From Epiperipatus broadwayi (lineage: Eukaryota > Onychophora > Udeonychophora > Euonychophora > Peripatidae): a DNA stretch of 64,000 bases. Below the pieces are notes generated by a model. It was not told the DNA's origin and made no database searches. It worked only from the letters and a program-made list of their open reading frames with translations. Numbering within the stretch: the stretch's first letter is position 1; every line of letters starts with the position of its first letter. The DNA is taken from NCBI GenBank assembly GCA_028023455.1, contig JAQFVV010007257.1, positions 56,083 to 120,082 on the forward strand. Direction: 5' to 3'. Positions 45,946 to 58,197 of this stretch are shown here, one piece after another. The translations under genes and the position numbers were made by a program.

Positions 45946-46934
45946 GAACTGTATTATTTAACATCTATTGATTTTTCAGTATTATAATAGATAACTGAAG
46001 TAAAATAAAAAATTTGGTTACACTCTTATGTGAATGTTAAACATGGGCTGACACATCTTAAATGTTGTATAATTAGTAGCAGAAATCAGTATGGGGTTGA
46101 GGATATTCTGCAAAGCTTGTTAAGAGATTATTTGTGAGCTCTTTATAAAAAATTAGTGAGCTTGTATATATTTTCAAAATTGCAATCAACAGCTAAAAAT
46201 GCATATGATTTTACACATTTTTATATTTGAGGACACTCTTGGTCAAAGTAAGATAAATATTAATTAAATAATAAAACAACTATTTGCAAATACAGAATAA
46301 TGCTTTGGTAAAACTCAATTCTATAGTTCTGTATAATTAGTAATGTTAGAACATCAGCTATAAATTCTCTAATCAAAATTTACTTATAAAATATTAATGT
46401 GTGATATTCTTTTTTAAAAAACAAATAGGAATATTGCCAGCATACACGTTTTTTTCTTTCTTTTTAATCTTGGAGTATGCCGGTATGTCATACTATGGTT
46501 TATATATGTGCGTGCGAGTAGATGTGTGTGTTTCATGCTCGCGTGTTTGTTTACTTTCAGAATTACTTAATGAAACCGACAAAAAAAGATTTATTTTAAT
46601 TACTAATTTAATAAAGATTTTATAAGTATAGCGATTCCGTTTACAATTAATGGGAAGAAAAATTCCGCTTTTAATTAAAATATTTTGCGTTGATTTATAA
46701 ATGACCTTTAGCTTGAAAGCAAACGTGATTAAGATATTTAGAAAGGTATTATTTATATGTATTAACTTAAAGGTTTTAGTTAGTTGAAAGACAGAAATGT
46801 ATATATATATTAAGAAAATTAGAAATGTACAAATAAAGAGGAGAGGAAAATATTTTTAATTTATAATATTTTAAAAATAAATTGGATATAAAATTACAAA
46901 TGTATAAAAATATTCAATATATATATTTTCCATG

Positions 46935-47017
46935 TGTCAAAGCATCGACCGGGAAGCGAACCCGCGAGATCTGCTTGTAAGGCGGCTGTGTTGACCACTC
47001 GACCACCAACGCTTGAC
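46935..47017 (-). mobile_element. Mini-SINE, tRNA-like, least mutated copy
   Basis: On the minus strand the body reads GTCAAGCGTTGGTGGTCGAG through CTTACAA to box B GCGGGTTCGCTTCCCG and GCTTTGACA. Pairing of the acceptor ends (GTCAA with TTGAC) and the T stem (CGGG with CCCG) is intact. The flanks AAATATTCAAT and AAATATTGAAT suggest a target duplication with one change. It has little or no poly(A). This copy is the best guide to the founder sequence. Confidence 0.85.
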
Positions 47018-47506
47018 AAATATTGAATGTATTTGACTATATTATCATGAATAATTGGGTAATCAGTTGTTCCGGAGATCAATTGATTTTTAAGCTTCAG
47101 ACTGAAACACAATTGTATTTAATTTGATCAAGTACTTTTACTTTATTTTACTCTAGCAAGAATTGATGCCGGAACCATTAGTTCTAGTCCACAACTCCAT
47201 CGCTGTTCTCAACTATACAATACTGCCATATTATTTATTGCTAAAATAAAAACTGAATTATTAGTTTAATTAAAAATAAAACAGCATAGAATGGAAATGT
47301 TTGGGAAATAAATTTAATTGAAAGAATGGGAGGAAAGATTATTTATAATTATTTATGTAGATATGCGTTCTAAGGTACACTTTGGCGATTAATTATTTTA
47401 TTCTTAAACACGCACACACACAACTATAATATTTTTAAAATTAAAATATGGAATTACATTTATTTATGCTTATAATATATATATTAAAAAAACAAAACAA
47501 GTCTAC

Positions 47507-47726
47507 CTGAAACTTATTGGATCTGGATTAGGTTTTGTTGGGAGGTTGCTTTTTGGAGAATCTATTTTGTTCTTGTGAATAGTTGCTAAACTTCCAGGTG
47601 AAAGAAGAATTTCATCAGTTTTCTCCGCATCTTGCTCGGGGAAGACATCACTACCAAAACTACTTGAAGGAGATGGTGTGGCCCTTTCAATTTTAGGAAG
47701 AACTTTAAAACGATTTCCTACAATTT
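47507..47726 (-). CDS. Internal exon of a Ser/Pro-rich protein
   Basis: Minus strand, 220 bases. Acceptor TTTTAAAAACAG above 47726, donor TTTCAG/GTAGAC below 47507. It starts with two bases that complete a Glu codon from the exon at 51092-51435 (which ends in phase 1) and ends in phase 2. The 72 or so residues include VLPKIERATPSPSSSFGSDV and a later DSPKSNLPTKPNPDP stretch: Ser/Pro/Lys-rich, no predicted fold, several SP or TP sites. I recognise no domain. It is probably a disordered linker in a larger regulatory or cytoskeletal protein. Confidence 0.75.
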
Positions 47727-48839
47727 CTGTTTTTAAAATAAACATCATACAAATAAGTAAAAAAAAAAGAAAGAAAAGATGCATATTAGAATAATTTCCG
47801 GTTAATTAGAAGATATGAACTATATTAAGATGTTCTAATATATAATTAGAGTAAAGAAAAAGACAAACCATTGTTTGCAGAGCCATAGGTACATAACAAC
47901 TCTTTTGCAAGTGGTGAATACCCTAAAGTATTTCAATGCTGTTGTACAGTGATATACTCCAAAGTTAAAAATTTCTAGATTGCCACTCAAACTGTCACTT
48001 CCTAGTGGTTAAATATCACATGACATATCAGCTGAATAGCATTCAATTAATACTAATGTAAACAAACAAAAATAGAACACTCATTCATGTACTTTACTCA
48101 ATGTTAATGCAATATTTTATTGTTTTCACTTTCAAAAACAGCAGACAGTTTCAACTATCCAATAGACTTCTTCAAATACAAACTTTAAATTCAATTATAT
48201 AGATATATATATATAACCATTACTGAACCATTTCAAAATGAATGACTCAGTTTATTCTAATATTTTGAATCTATATCTTTTGCAAAATACTTATCTATTT
48301 ATTTTATAACCAACTATAGAAAGTAATTATCCTCCCAAAGCTTAAGTAAAATCAAAAATTATATATATTTAGAAAAAAGTAATTGAGAAAGACTAATGTG
48401 GTTCATTTATCCATTATGATGCTACATGATAATTCATAGTTCTATAAAAATATTTAATGCGTTCAGACTTTTCAAATAAAAAATTTCATTGCAGGCAATT
48501 ATTCTTCTGTATGGATAAAATTTATTTGATATTACAAATATCTTGCCATTTGGTTTATATATATATTGAACTGGATACTTTATCCGATTCAAGGGTTCTA
48601 TCATGTAAATTAGAAAAAAAAAACAACCAAGTTTTATATGTGCAATAACACACATACTTATTTATTTTGAAATCTTATATTTTAATTCTAAGTTGATTTT
48701 AGTATAAAATATTTTTTTATGACGCTTGTTTTCTTTTAAAATAATTAAAGGCAAACAAAGTTTAATTAGTGCTCTTATATGTATTTTATTTAAACTAAAT
48801 AATAATCATTTTTGTAAGATAAAGCCCTGTAAGATATTG

Positions 48840-50410
48840 TTTTTCTAATTAAGATTGAGCGGGAGATAGAGATTTACCTTGGTTGAAAGTTGCAAAAAAA
48901 GATTGCACGGGAGATAACAAAGGACATAAATAGCTGGGTATTTTATTTTTTTGATTAGAGAGGAGGATTCAAAGAGACTATTCTGTTCATTCAGTTTTTA
49001 TTGCTCAGCTTATTCAGCTTCTTCTTATTGAGGATCGATCCAGATTTTAGCTGTTATTGAACTGTTGCATTGTGAAAGTGACTAAATTTTTTTTTTGATA
49101 TTGGTGCCACAGGAATCACCAAGTTGAATTTCCATTGACCGACAATAACTCTATTTGCTGCGATAATAGCAGTCATTCAGATGCCATGCCTGTAATATAC
49201 ACCATGAAGAATCTCCACAACATGATGGGCTGAGCCTTTCCAAAGATGAACCTCCGGAGCTCCAAATTGTGACTTCAATCATGACCTAACTGTCAAGTCC
49301 AGAGTGGATCCCGATAATGCCTCCAGACTTCTGAACCTGTAGTAAATGACATCCGTTGTAGAGGACTCTATAAACCGAAGTTTGTGTGAACAACAGAAAT
49401 TAATATTATCTCGAGGTAACTTACCTTTCCATATCAAAATCAGGGCTAAATCTCTAATTAAGTCTCTCGCAAATCTCAGCTTAATCTTAAAAAGAAATTA
49501 TGTTTATGATGTGTAATTTATCAATTTAAATATTAATGTATTTTTGTTTATTTTACATTATAATCTTACTAGCAAGATTTTCAATCTTAAAATGTTGCTT
49601 GTTCGAGAGTGTAGGGCGAGTAATATTTTATATGATTAATAATTTCTCAGTTTTATGATTAACCCTTGTTAAATGCTCAGACCGACCTTAGTAGTTTTTT
49701 TTTATTTTTGTTTGTTTGTTTGCTTCGGCGTTAAACTAAATCAAACTTGGCTTTGGCTAGCAATTTCTAGGATATATGATTTATTTATTTTTTTGGTAGA
49801 GATTTATTTGCTATAATTCAGATTATGTAGTTCATGTTTCTTTCTTGTGTGAGACTAACCTTGGCTTGTTTCAATGTACTTGTCCATGAGCGTTTTGCAG
49901 AATTATGACATTCTTGGTTCTAACATTTCTTTTCTAGACTAAGAAAAGCTCGTCTGCGCTGTCCCGTTATTCTCCACAAACATCTATCTTGCTAAGTCTC
50001 TATAGGGAAAAGGGAATTGGTTGGGCGAACTGCTAGCAAGAAGATATAAGCCATTATTGTGTTATAGATAAAAAAATGAACTTGTCTGCCTGGGTATTTA
50101 ACATAATTCTGCTCGCATACACTCAATGTTAAGATCTGCTAAGTAAATGTAGATCAAGTTTCATGTTTATTTTGTTATTATGTTTAATAAATTTAAAAAG
50201 TTCTTATAATAAGTATTTTGGCTGACATTTGTCTCAGTGTTTTCTCAATTGTCTGAACCACATTCATTAGCTTTTGCTCTCCCTGGGTTTAGTCCGGCGC
50301 ATTCGATTCGCATATCCTGTAACCCCTTAAAAATAAATGTCTAGTTCCAAATTTCAGACTGGTGGCGCCCTGGCGGTCAGTATATGAGAGTCTAAAGCTT
50401 TTGTCCGGTA
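48840..50410 (+). mobile_element. Possible LTR-type remnant
   Basis: This 1.5 kb stretch is richer in GC than its neighbours. It carries a TATA-like ACATAAATAG (48925 region), an Inr-like TTCAGTTTTT (48992 region), an AATAAA near 50188, and at 50358-50379 a CTGGTGGCGCCCTGGCGG segment resembling the TGGCGCC primer-binding site that follows the 5' LTR of many retrotransposons. I find no matching second LTR and no gag or pol frame. It could instead be an unrelated unique sequence in the intron of the minus-strand gene. Confidence 0.3.
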
Positions 50411-50544
50411 TAATATATATATATAATGGTTAAAGATGAGAAATAAATATATAATAATAAAAGTTGAACAGTAGAAAAAAATAGATGCACACACACACTT
50501 TTATAAAACATTTGTGAAATATTTATAATTTTGTAGTGGACCAT

Positions 50545-50995
50545 TCCATCATCTATAATTAATTGCCATTAGAAAAAGCTAAACTTCTAAAATACATTCA
50601 ACACTTAGTAATACTGCATAGTTTCATACATAGACCAACTATAGTGATAATACTAACGTAGGAATGTATCTGGAAATTTTAAATTCCTGAATACTGGATT
50701 TAAAAAGATGCTTTAACTAATATGGCTAAAAACCAAGCTATTCAGTTATAACATCACCTTAAATTCAGTATCCATAAATCTAAAGATCTCTGTTTGTCTG
50801 TTGTGTTACTACTATTATTGGTCAGTCCAGGAATGTGTAAAGAAGAGAGAATATGATTTGAAATGTGTTACTAACCTGTGTAAGATTACTAGCAATTTTA
50901 ATGTATTTGAAAAGGTTAAGCAAAGTCTGAGTTTTTCTAAAGACATTCCATAATATTAGATGATGGAAATACTCCAAATACAATGGCATCATTAC
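50545..50995. mobile_element. Inverted dimer of the tRNA-Lys-like SINE (D4)
   Basis: The left half carries the complement of the tail (TAGAAAAAGCTAAACTTCTA, then ACATTCAACACTTAGTAATA). The right half reads GTCAGTCCAGGAATGTGTAA, AAGAAGAGAGAATATGATTTG, then TTACTAACCTGTGTAAGATT and ATTAGATGATGGAAATACTCC. The heads meet near 50700. It is the most diverged of the four dimers, and it sits in the intron between the exons at 51092 and 47726. Confidence 0.65.
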
Positions 50996-51091
50996 ATACT
51001 TTTCAATATGTTCTAAAATATATTTGAATCTTAGTTTTTAATATATAAAATAATTTTTTTATTTATTTATCAAATAAATAATTTTGCTTAC

Positions 51092-51435
51092 CAGAAGAAG
51101 GACTTGATGCTTTTGTGGCTGATTCAAGAATACTGTCGGGATTTAAATTAAGAGGTAGTGGTGGTTTACCTACTACTCTAAGATTTGGAAGTTTATTGCA
51201 CAATTTGTGGGACAATGGTCTAGTAACAGGATCTGGTGAACATGATTCCAGTGCTTCAGGAGTTGAAGGAGCTGAAATGTTTTGAGACATAATTTTGCTT
51301 CGTGACTGACCAATAGCTGGTATTCTTGGACATATACGAGAAGTACTGGGTTGTGAACTATTCTGAAAGTCCGAAATCAAAGCAGATTGTTGTGGTCTTT
51401 TTAAAGTTGCTTTTTGCATGTGAGCTTTGACATCA
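51092..51435 (-). CDS. Internal exon of a Ser/Pro-rich protein
   Basis: Minus strand, 344 bases. Acceptor TTTATATCTTTCAG above 51435, donor TCTG/GTAAGC below 51092, both close to consensus. One base completes a codon at the start (phase 2), 114 codons follow, and the last base starts a codon shared with the next exon (phase 1). Residues include KAHMQKATLKRPQQSALISD, a RICPRIPAIGQSRSK stretch, SAPSTPEALESCSPDP and LRVVGKPPLPLNLNPDS. Ser/Pro-rich with basic patches; no known domain seen. Open length and splice sites in such AT-rich DNA make a true exon very likely. Upstream exons are not found in the window. Confidence 0.8.
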
Positions 51436-52108
51436 CTGAAAGATATAAACAAATAATATAAATATATACTATTAATTAAATGGCACTACAGTCATTAACA
51501 TATTTATGGTGAATGATTTGGAATAAGGTTTGAGTTGCAAAATGTGCTGTTTAGATTTTGTTAAAATGTAAATACATTTCAATAAATAATTAGCATAGAA
51601 AATAATGGTTGACAGCCCTGCACAGTAATGAGGGAAGTTTCCCAGATCAATCCTTAGACAAGCAAAGTAAAAAAAAAAATCTGTATGGTTAAATTAATCA
51701 AATTTCTATGGGCAACATTCTATATAATTGCTTAAACTTCATATGATCTTTCATGTAAAAATTATTTTGTTGATAATAATGAAAAGTTTTTATTACATGT
51801 GCCTTATTCTTCTCCTTTACATTCTTTGAATTTCTTTATATATTCATATATATTGCTTACAATAACTCCCCTCATATACACTTTAATACAAATTTTTTAA
51901 AAATATAATTCCTTTGTTTTCCTGACAGTTTCAACTGTCCTGCAATCTTCATCTGAGCTACAATATTAAATGATATAAACATATAAGCATTACTTCATAT
52001 ACATATAAAAATATACATACATACATACATACGTATATCAAAAATATATACATACATATCTTCAAAACATACACATATATAAAATCCATATATCCATATA
52101 TATATATA

Positions 52109-54163
52109 TTATAACGATCGAAATGAAAGTGAAGATCGAATCTAACCGCAAAAACAATATCTGCAACTACCAGGGTGCCATCTAGGCATTTGAGCCTAGA
52201 AAAATTTATAGAGTAGGCAGATACGCGCTGTTAAGATTCCACTTTATTTAAATATTCTGATCGTTAGCCCAAGTCACTAGCTCAGTGGAGACGCAGAGAT
52301 AAAAATCTATAAATTTTATATCTTAAATATAAAAGAATAAAAGCCACTGCCAGAAATTAACACATAAAAATATTTATTTACGCACATATAAAATAACATT
52401 TAAATTTTGAGGAATAAGTTTAACATTTTAGATTTTTATATTAACTTTTAATTTTACATTTAACTAATTTTCAATGAGTTTAATATTTTATTTAGATAGT
52501 CAAGTATGAATAGACTACATAGATTTGCATTTGAAAATAAAACATTCTATCCCTATTTAACCTTAGGCTAAAATTCGCAGTCAAACCGCATCAATCCATC
52601 TGATACATTTATGTATTCAATGTAGCATGAAAATACAACAGCACAAATATACTATACTGTCAGGAATGGACATCTGAACAGTGTAGTTAGAGAAAACATT
52701 GACTCTTGTCCAATACAGGAATATGATGTCTGTATAGCAAGACGAACAGTAAAATAAAAACTCCATAGGAAGGGACCGCGATCCTTTTTGCCGACTTACA
52801 ATCCCATCCATAGGCAAAGGGTTGGTGCGGTGCATTCAGCGATTCTGCATGTAGCGAAACTTATACTACATCTACTAATTACACAAATATATCTAATCCA
52901 TTGAGCCAATTCAACCACGAAACGAATAACCTAAGATTACCCTCCCTTAATATAACTTTACAAAACTATATAGCCATTCACGCCCGACTTAAATTTAACA
53001 TTTAAATACGTTCGCACAGATTATTTTTATAAATTTGCTTTAAAATGTTGAATACAGATCAGCTGCACAGATTCCATGGTCAAAAACATTCCAAATTAAA
53101 CACAACCGATCAAAATACAAAGTCATCGATAAACGTCACTTGCATAGGGAATATACAAATCCCATTAGCATTCATCGTAAGATGCTTGCAGTGATATCGT
53201 TGACCCATATATTCTAATCGAATGTGAAAACCACAACATAATCAACCGCTAATGAATCTATGCAACGTCTATACCCAACTTAAATGTAATGCATTTAATA
53301 ATTTCTACAATAAATATTACTACAAATAAAAATAATAAAATGGAAATGATTTTAGCAAAACTTAACTATATAAATTTAAACAATCAATTATTAATTTGAA
53401 AATCAAATAAGAGTTCATTTTAAAATTTAAATTAGCTGAATCTTTAAAAAAAAAATCACTGACGAAAGTTCTTAATTACTTTTTTTGGTTGTTGTTAATT
53501 TGTAAAGTTCATAGCTCACGGTAGAAGAGTCCAGGTTTCTGCTTTTAATTCCCGCGATGCCTCCATTGGAAGATAATGTTCTGGAGATGGCAATAGCTGG
53601 TTCAAGGTATCACAGTCTTTTCATTTTTCCTTTTTAAATAGAGAGTGTGGTATGTGCGTCCTACCACCTCTCAAACACACAATGCTGGAACTGCCCGAAA
53701 AAACTGTATTTCCCTTTTTATATTATCCACACAGATTCAATCAACAAAACGTCACTAATCCATCACTTTCATTAGGGTCCGAGCCAAGGCTTAGTGCTTC
53801 CATTGGTCAAGCTAATTTCTCTTTTTTTCTTATCTATCTTTCATCAGATCATTTTAATTATACAAGAGCCCATGGCTAGCTTGCTTTTCAAACAATTTAT
53901 AAACAATCATTTCCATTTACAGATTACATTAATTAATACCTGTTTTTATTTTTAAATCTTGTACTTTTTTTTTTAAAAAAAGTGCGTTCAAATACTTATT
54001 TGTTTTTTTTTAAAAAAAAAAAATTTTTAAAGTTTGGCATCTGTGCGAATGTATATACGTTTAACAAACATTTTAATTTTAGCGTTTAGTTTTTTACTTT
54101 TATTTGCGAACTTTTAAGTTTTTATTTTAAATTAATGTAACGACATATTTATATATTGTTACA
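52109..54163 (+). repeat. 2 kb 'GTTACA-ended' repeat, complete monomer
   Basis: From a TATTATAACGATCG start beside a (TA)n to a TATTGTTACA end, again beside TA repeats. It contains CTAACG-flanked GCCCAAGTCACTAGCTCAG (reverse sense), the ATTCTATCCCTATTTAACC block and the segment shared with 1-1618. No transposase or polymerase motif is visible; the frame at 52617-52835 recurs only loosely in other copies. Terminal TGTAAC / GTTACA bases suggest TG..CA ends, but the class is unknown. Confidence 0.7.
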
Positions 54164-54467
54164 ATATATATATACATCTATAACCTACATATAAATATAT
54201 ATATATACAAACAGCCATATCAAATACACAATTTTTATATTATTTTTTTTAAAAACAATCTATTTTATTTTTAATTTTTTAAATTTTTTTAAAAAACTAA
54301 CCTTTATTGCTTTTTTATAAATTTAACTTTATTTCTACTTTTTATCCTTTATCTTTTCTACTTGTTTATCATTTTACATTATTATCTAATATATTTTATC
54401 ATCTTTTATTTTAGATTTTAATACCTATATATTTAACTTTAACCATTTTATTATTTTTATATGTAGG

Positions 54468-54501
<34 letters not shown>

Positions 54502-57500
54502 TTCAATTATTTAAAAAAAATTTTTTTTATTCTTTTATACATACAGAGATTTATATTTTGATTTATTATTATGAATAAGCAGTTCTTTTGTTTATTATAT
54601 AATATTTTTTTTATTAAATAATATGTTAAATTTATTTAACTTTCTTTTAAAATAGGTAAATCAGAAAAGGTGAAATAAGGCAATTAAGATTGTTAGATAA
54701 GGAGATGAAAAAATGTACAGTGTGACACAATGAATACATTGTACAAACACAAAGATGCTTTTACACTTATCCTGATCTATAGATTCCAGGTTTTTGTTAT
54801 TGTTTTAAGATTATTTTACAAAAGAGGTCTTTGATGTAGATAACGATAGCGATCAATTTTAGTCTTATTGATTGACCGACTCAAACTTTACTTTGATTTT
54901 TTAAGATAAAGATTTAGATGTTTTTTTTTGGAAATTAGATATAAATGATTGAAACAATTTTTAGTCAGTCAGTCATAAATTTTTAGAGAGATGATCAGTT
55001 AGTCTTAAATTTTTTAGAGAGATGATGAGTTAGTCATTAATTTTTTAGAGGAGAGTCACTCAAATTATTATTATTTTTGAGACTCAACTCATTGCCTTCC
55101 TTTTATTATTCTTACAAAATAAGCTCTGATTTTTTTAAAAGAGAGTGAACGCTTAATTTTTTCACTCTTGAAAGTTGAAAAAATAGAGCAAATGAAATGC
55201 ATTGATATAAAGCAATTTCACAATATTAAAGAAGAGGAGAGAAATGGAACAAGTTTGAATTTAGAGAAGTTAGTAATAATTATAAAAATGATATTAACAT
55301 ATTTTATCATAATACTATCCTCTGCATGCTAAACATTTTTCTCTTCCTGTAATAAGAATGAGTCAAAATCACTGATCTGTCTATGAAGTCATGTATCCAG
55401 TAATAACCAACAAAATGATAGATTTAAGCAACCACAAAGCTATATGGAATGCTTGTTTTAGTTCCTGGCTTATTAAAAGCATACCTTGAATGAATGGAAA
55501 GAGGAAATAGAGGAAAAGAAAATTTATAACAACATAGAACAAGTTTGAACCATAAATCAAAATTTTATTTACCTCAATCATCTGAAGTGTCAACAGAATT
55601 ATTTTTTTAAAGAGAGAGAAAGAATCCACCGTACCTACTTATTCAAAGTACTTATAATAACTTTTTTTAAATGTAGAAGGAAGCCAATCAACAGTGAATA
55701 ATAATGGAATTGAAGAAACAAGAAAGTCAATTGATTCAGCATTATTTAAAGTATCTGCAATAATTTTTTTTTTGGGACAAAGAAAAGAGTCTGAAAATTC
55801 AAATTAGGACATTAATAAGAATAAAAAGTAGATGTAAATATGAACTTTTTTAACCGATTTTCTTTACTTATTAAAAGTAAACCTAATTTACTCAAAGCAA
55901 TTTTTAACAGAAACATTAAGATTTACTATAGTTATTTCAATATCTCACAACATAGACAAACATAGTTTAAATCTTTAAACTTAAATTTTTTTATTTTTTT
56001 AAAATAATGTTGAAAGTTTTTTTTTTAATTCTTCGTTGTTAATGATAATGAGCAACCTATAGATATATGCTTTATAATGTTTTTTTTCTTATTTTATCTT
56101 TCATATTAAAAATTAATATAGTATTTTTTTTATTTCGCTATAGTCAAAAGAAAAAGATATTTTTATATGTAATTTTTGGATATATTTTAAACATATATAA
56201 CATTACCGAATGCTGAATGTAACTGCTATCCAAACACATCAAAGAATAGGTTATATATGATAGTTTAAAAGGAAATTGAAAAGTAGGGATAATTTGAAGG
56301 AAATGAAAGAATATAAAGTTACACCTGAAATTTATTTTATGATAGATAAGTAAGAAAAGCTTAAATGATTTATAGAATGTATTTTTTTTTTATTGATTTA
56401 AGTCAGCTTATTTTGAGATATCAAGAAAGATGAAAACCTATATATTAAGTTTATTTGCTTATACTTATATAAATTTTTATATTAATTTTGTATTGAATTA
56501 ATATGGTAATAAGCCATTTATTTAACTGTCGATTTGACTTTAAAGAAGGAAAGAAAGAGTAGTAGTGTTAATAAAATATAATTATATATCTTAATTGGTT
56601 TCCGAGTTATTATTAAGAATATTGTGTTTTTTTTTGTCTTAATTCTATCATTTTAATTCATCATCATTGCTCGCAGTTATTAAATATTACCATTCGTATA
56701 TATTGAGCAATCACTTGCAAATATTAAGCGTCCGCAAAATAATAGGTAAACTAGAATGTTGATATTTAAGTATTTAAGGATTATGCTTGAGAATAACCAA
56801 ATTTTGATAATTATAGTTCAACATAGAAAGCTAAAATTGTGTTGTGTCCATGAATTTAGATCATCCTCATCAAAGATGGATATCATGTTATTAGTTAAAA
56901 AATGTTTCAAATAATACTATAAAAGTTATGATTGCCATCAATCATCATTAATAAATTATAATCATTAAATTGAATGTTTAGCGTAATGAATATATTTTAG
57001 TAAATAGGGGTTTATAGAAAATTGAATATTATGCAAAGAGATTCATGATGATCAATCATCACCATTAGTATTATTAAATCCCAGTATGAAATAGGATAAT
57101 TTTAATAGATGCCTATAAGTTTATAAAGATGAATTTATTGTTGTGAGTTTATTGATAAGCCATGGCTGGTATCATCATCACTATTATAATCATTATTGTG
57201 ATATCACTATTATTATCATTATTATGATATTATTATCATCATCATCATTATTACCTTTATTGTGATAAATAATCTAGTTAAATGGCCATCAATATCAATA
57301 ATGGTCTTCACATGCTTGTTTGGAAGCCATTAATAGGATTATACATGTCTGTTCATCAATATACGCTAATGAGCTAGCAATGTCTATAAGAATCTTTGAT
57401 CTATAGTATAAACTTTGGTAATATTGGGATCTTGTAATTTTATCAATATAGATAAAATGTAAGAATGTCATTTTTGTTCAATAGTCATCCAAGTCATGTG

Positions 57501-58195
57501 TAATAAATATGTACTGAATGAGTTTGAACTCAAGTACACTATAAATAGATACTTATCTAGATTGAAAACAATCTAGTGGCGCTCATGGGAAAACACATGT
57601 ACTTAGCTAAACTGAATAAAGAGTGATATCATCCCTTTTCAACTTCAATGGTTTTATAAAATATATTTTTTTATAAGTTGTCATGAATAGCACCCATGTG
57701 TGCATATGACCATGAATGGTCTTATATATTTGGAAAGAAGAATAGGAAGGATTCTTTGTTAGAAGAACCTAGTATTGGAGATAAGCATAAGGCACTCCAG
57801 GAATCTCACAGTGGGTACCTTTATTCAGTTGCTATATTTAATATTATTTTTATTAGATGACAATGGCCAGTATGTTTTATTGTTCAGATGACTGCCCAAT
57901 ATATAAGTAAATACCAAGAATCTTTAATGCTGATATTTTCAAGTGGCACAGTGATTCTATAATTTCTTTATCTATGCTATGATGAATTAATATAGTTACA
58001 AATGGTACAGATTGGATAGGCATATATCTAAAAATTAATAATTTCCCCTATCTAAATATTTATTATGGTTACAAATGTGACATATTAAAATAGTTACAAA
58101 TTATAGTTACAAATACATATCTTTTATATTAATTTAATAATTACAAATACATATTTATATTAATTTATAAATATTGTTACAATATATATATATAT
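54164..58195. other. AT-rich spacer, no gene recognised
   Basis: It contains (TA)n and T-homopolymer runs and an imperfect ATC/ATT trinucleotide microsatellite at about 57170-57252. The frame at 55381-55629 (minus) is hydrophobic by AT bias and has no start context or splice support. Confidence 0.5.
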
Positions 58196-58197
58196 AT

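Noticed and set aside
46935-47017. Functional tRNA gene
   Set aside because: Acceptor and anticodon stems are imperfect, the same unit is found in five places with A-tails and target duplications, and so it is a retroposed tRNA-derived element.
55381-55629. Hydrophobic 82-residue minus-strand frame as a membrane protein
   Set aside because: AT-rich DNA yields Phe/Leu/Ile-rich frames by chance; no splice sites, start context or similarity.
57170-57252. ATC/ATT trinucleotide run as a LINE tail
   Set aside because: No RT or LINE 3' sequence adjoins it, unlike the (GAT)n tail at 34732; treated as a microsatellite.
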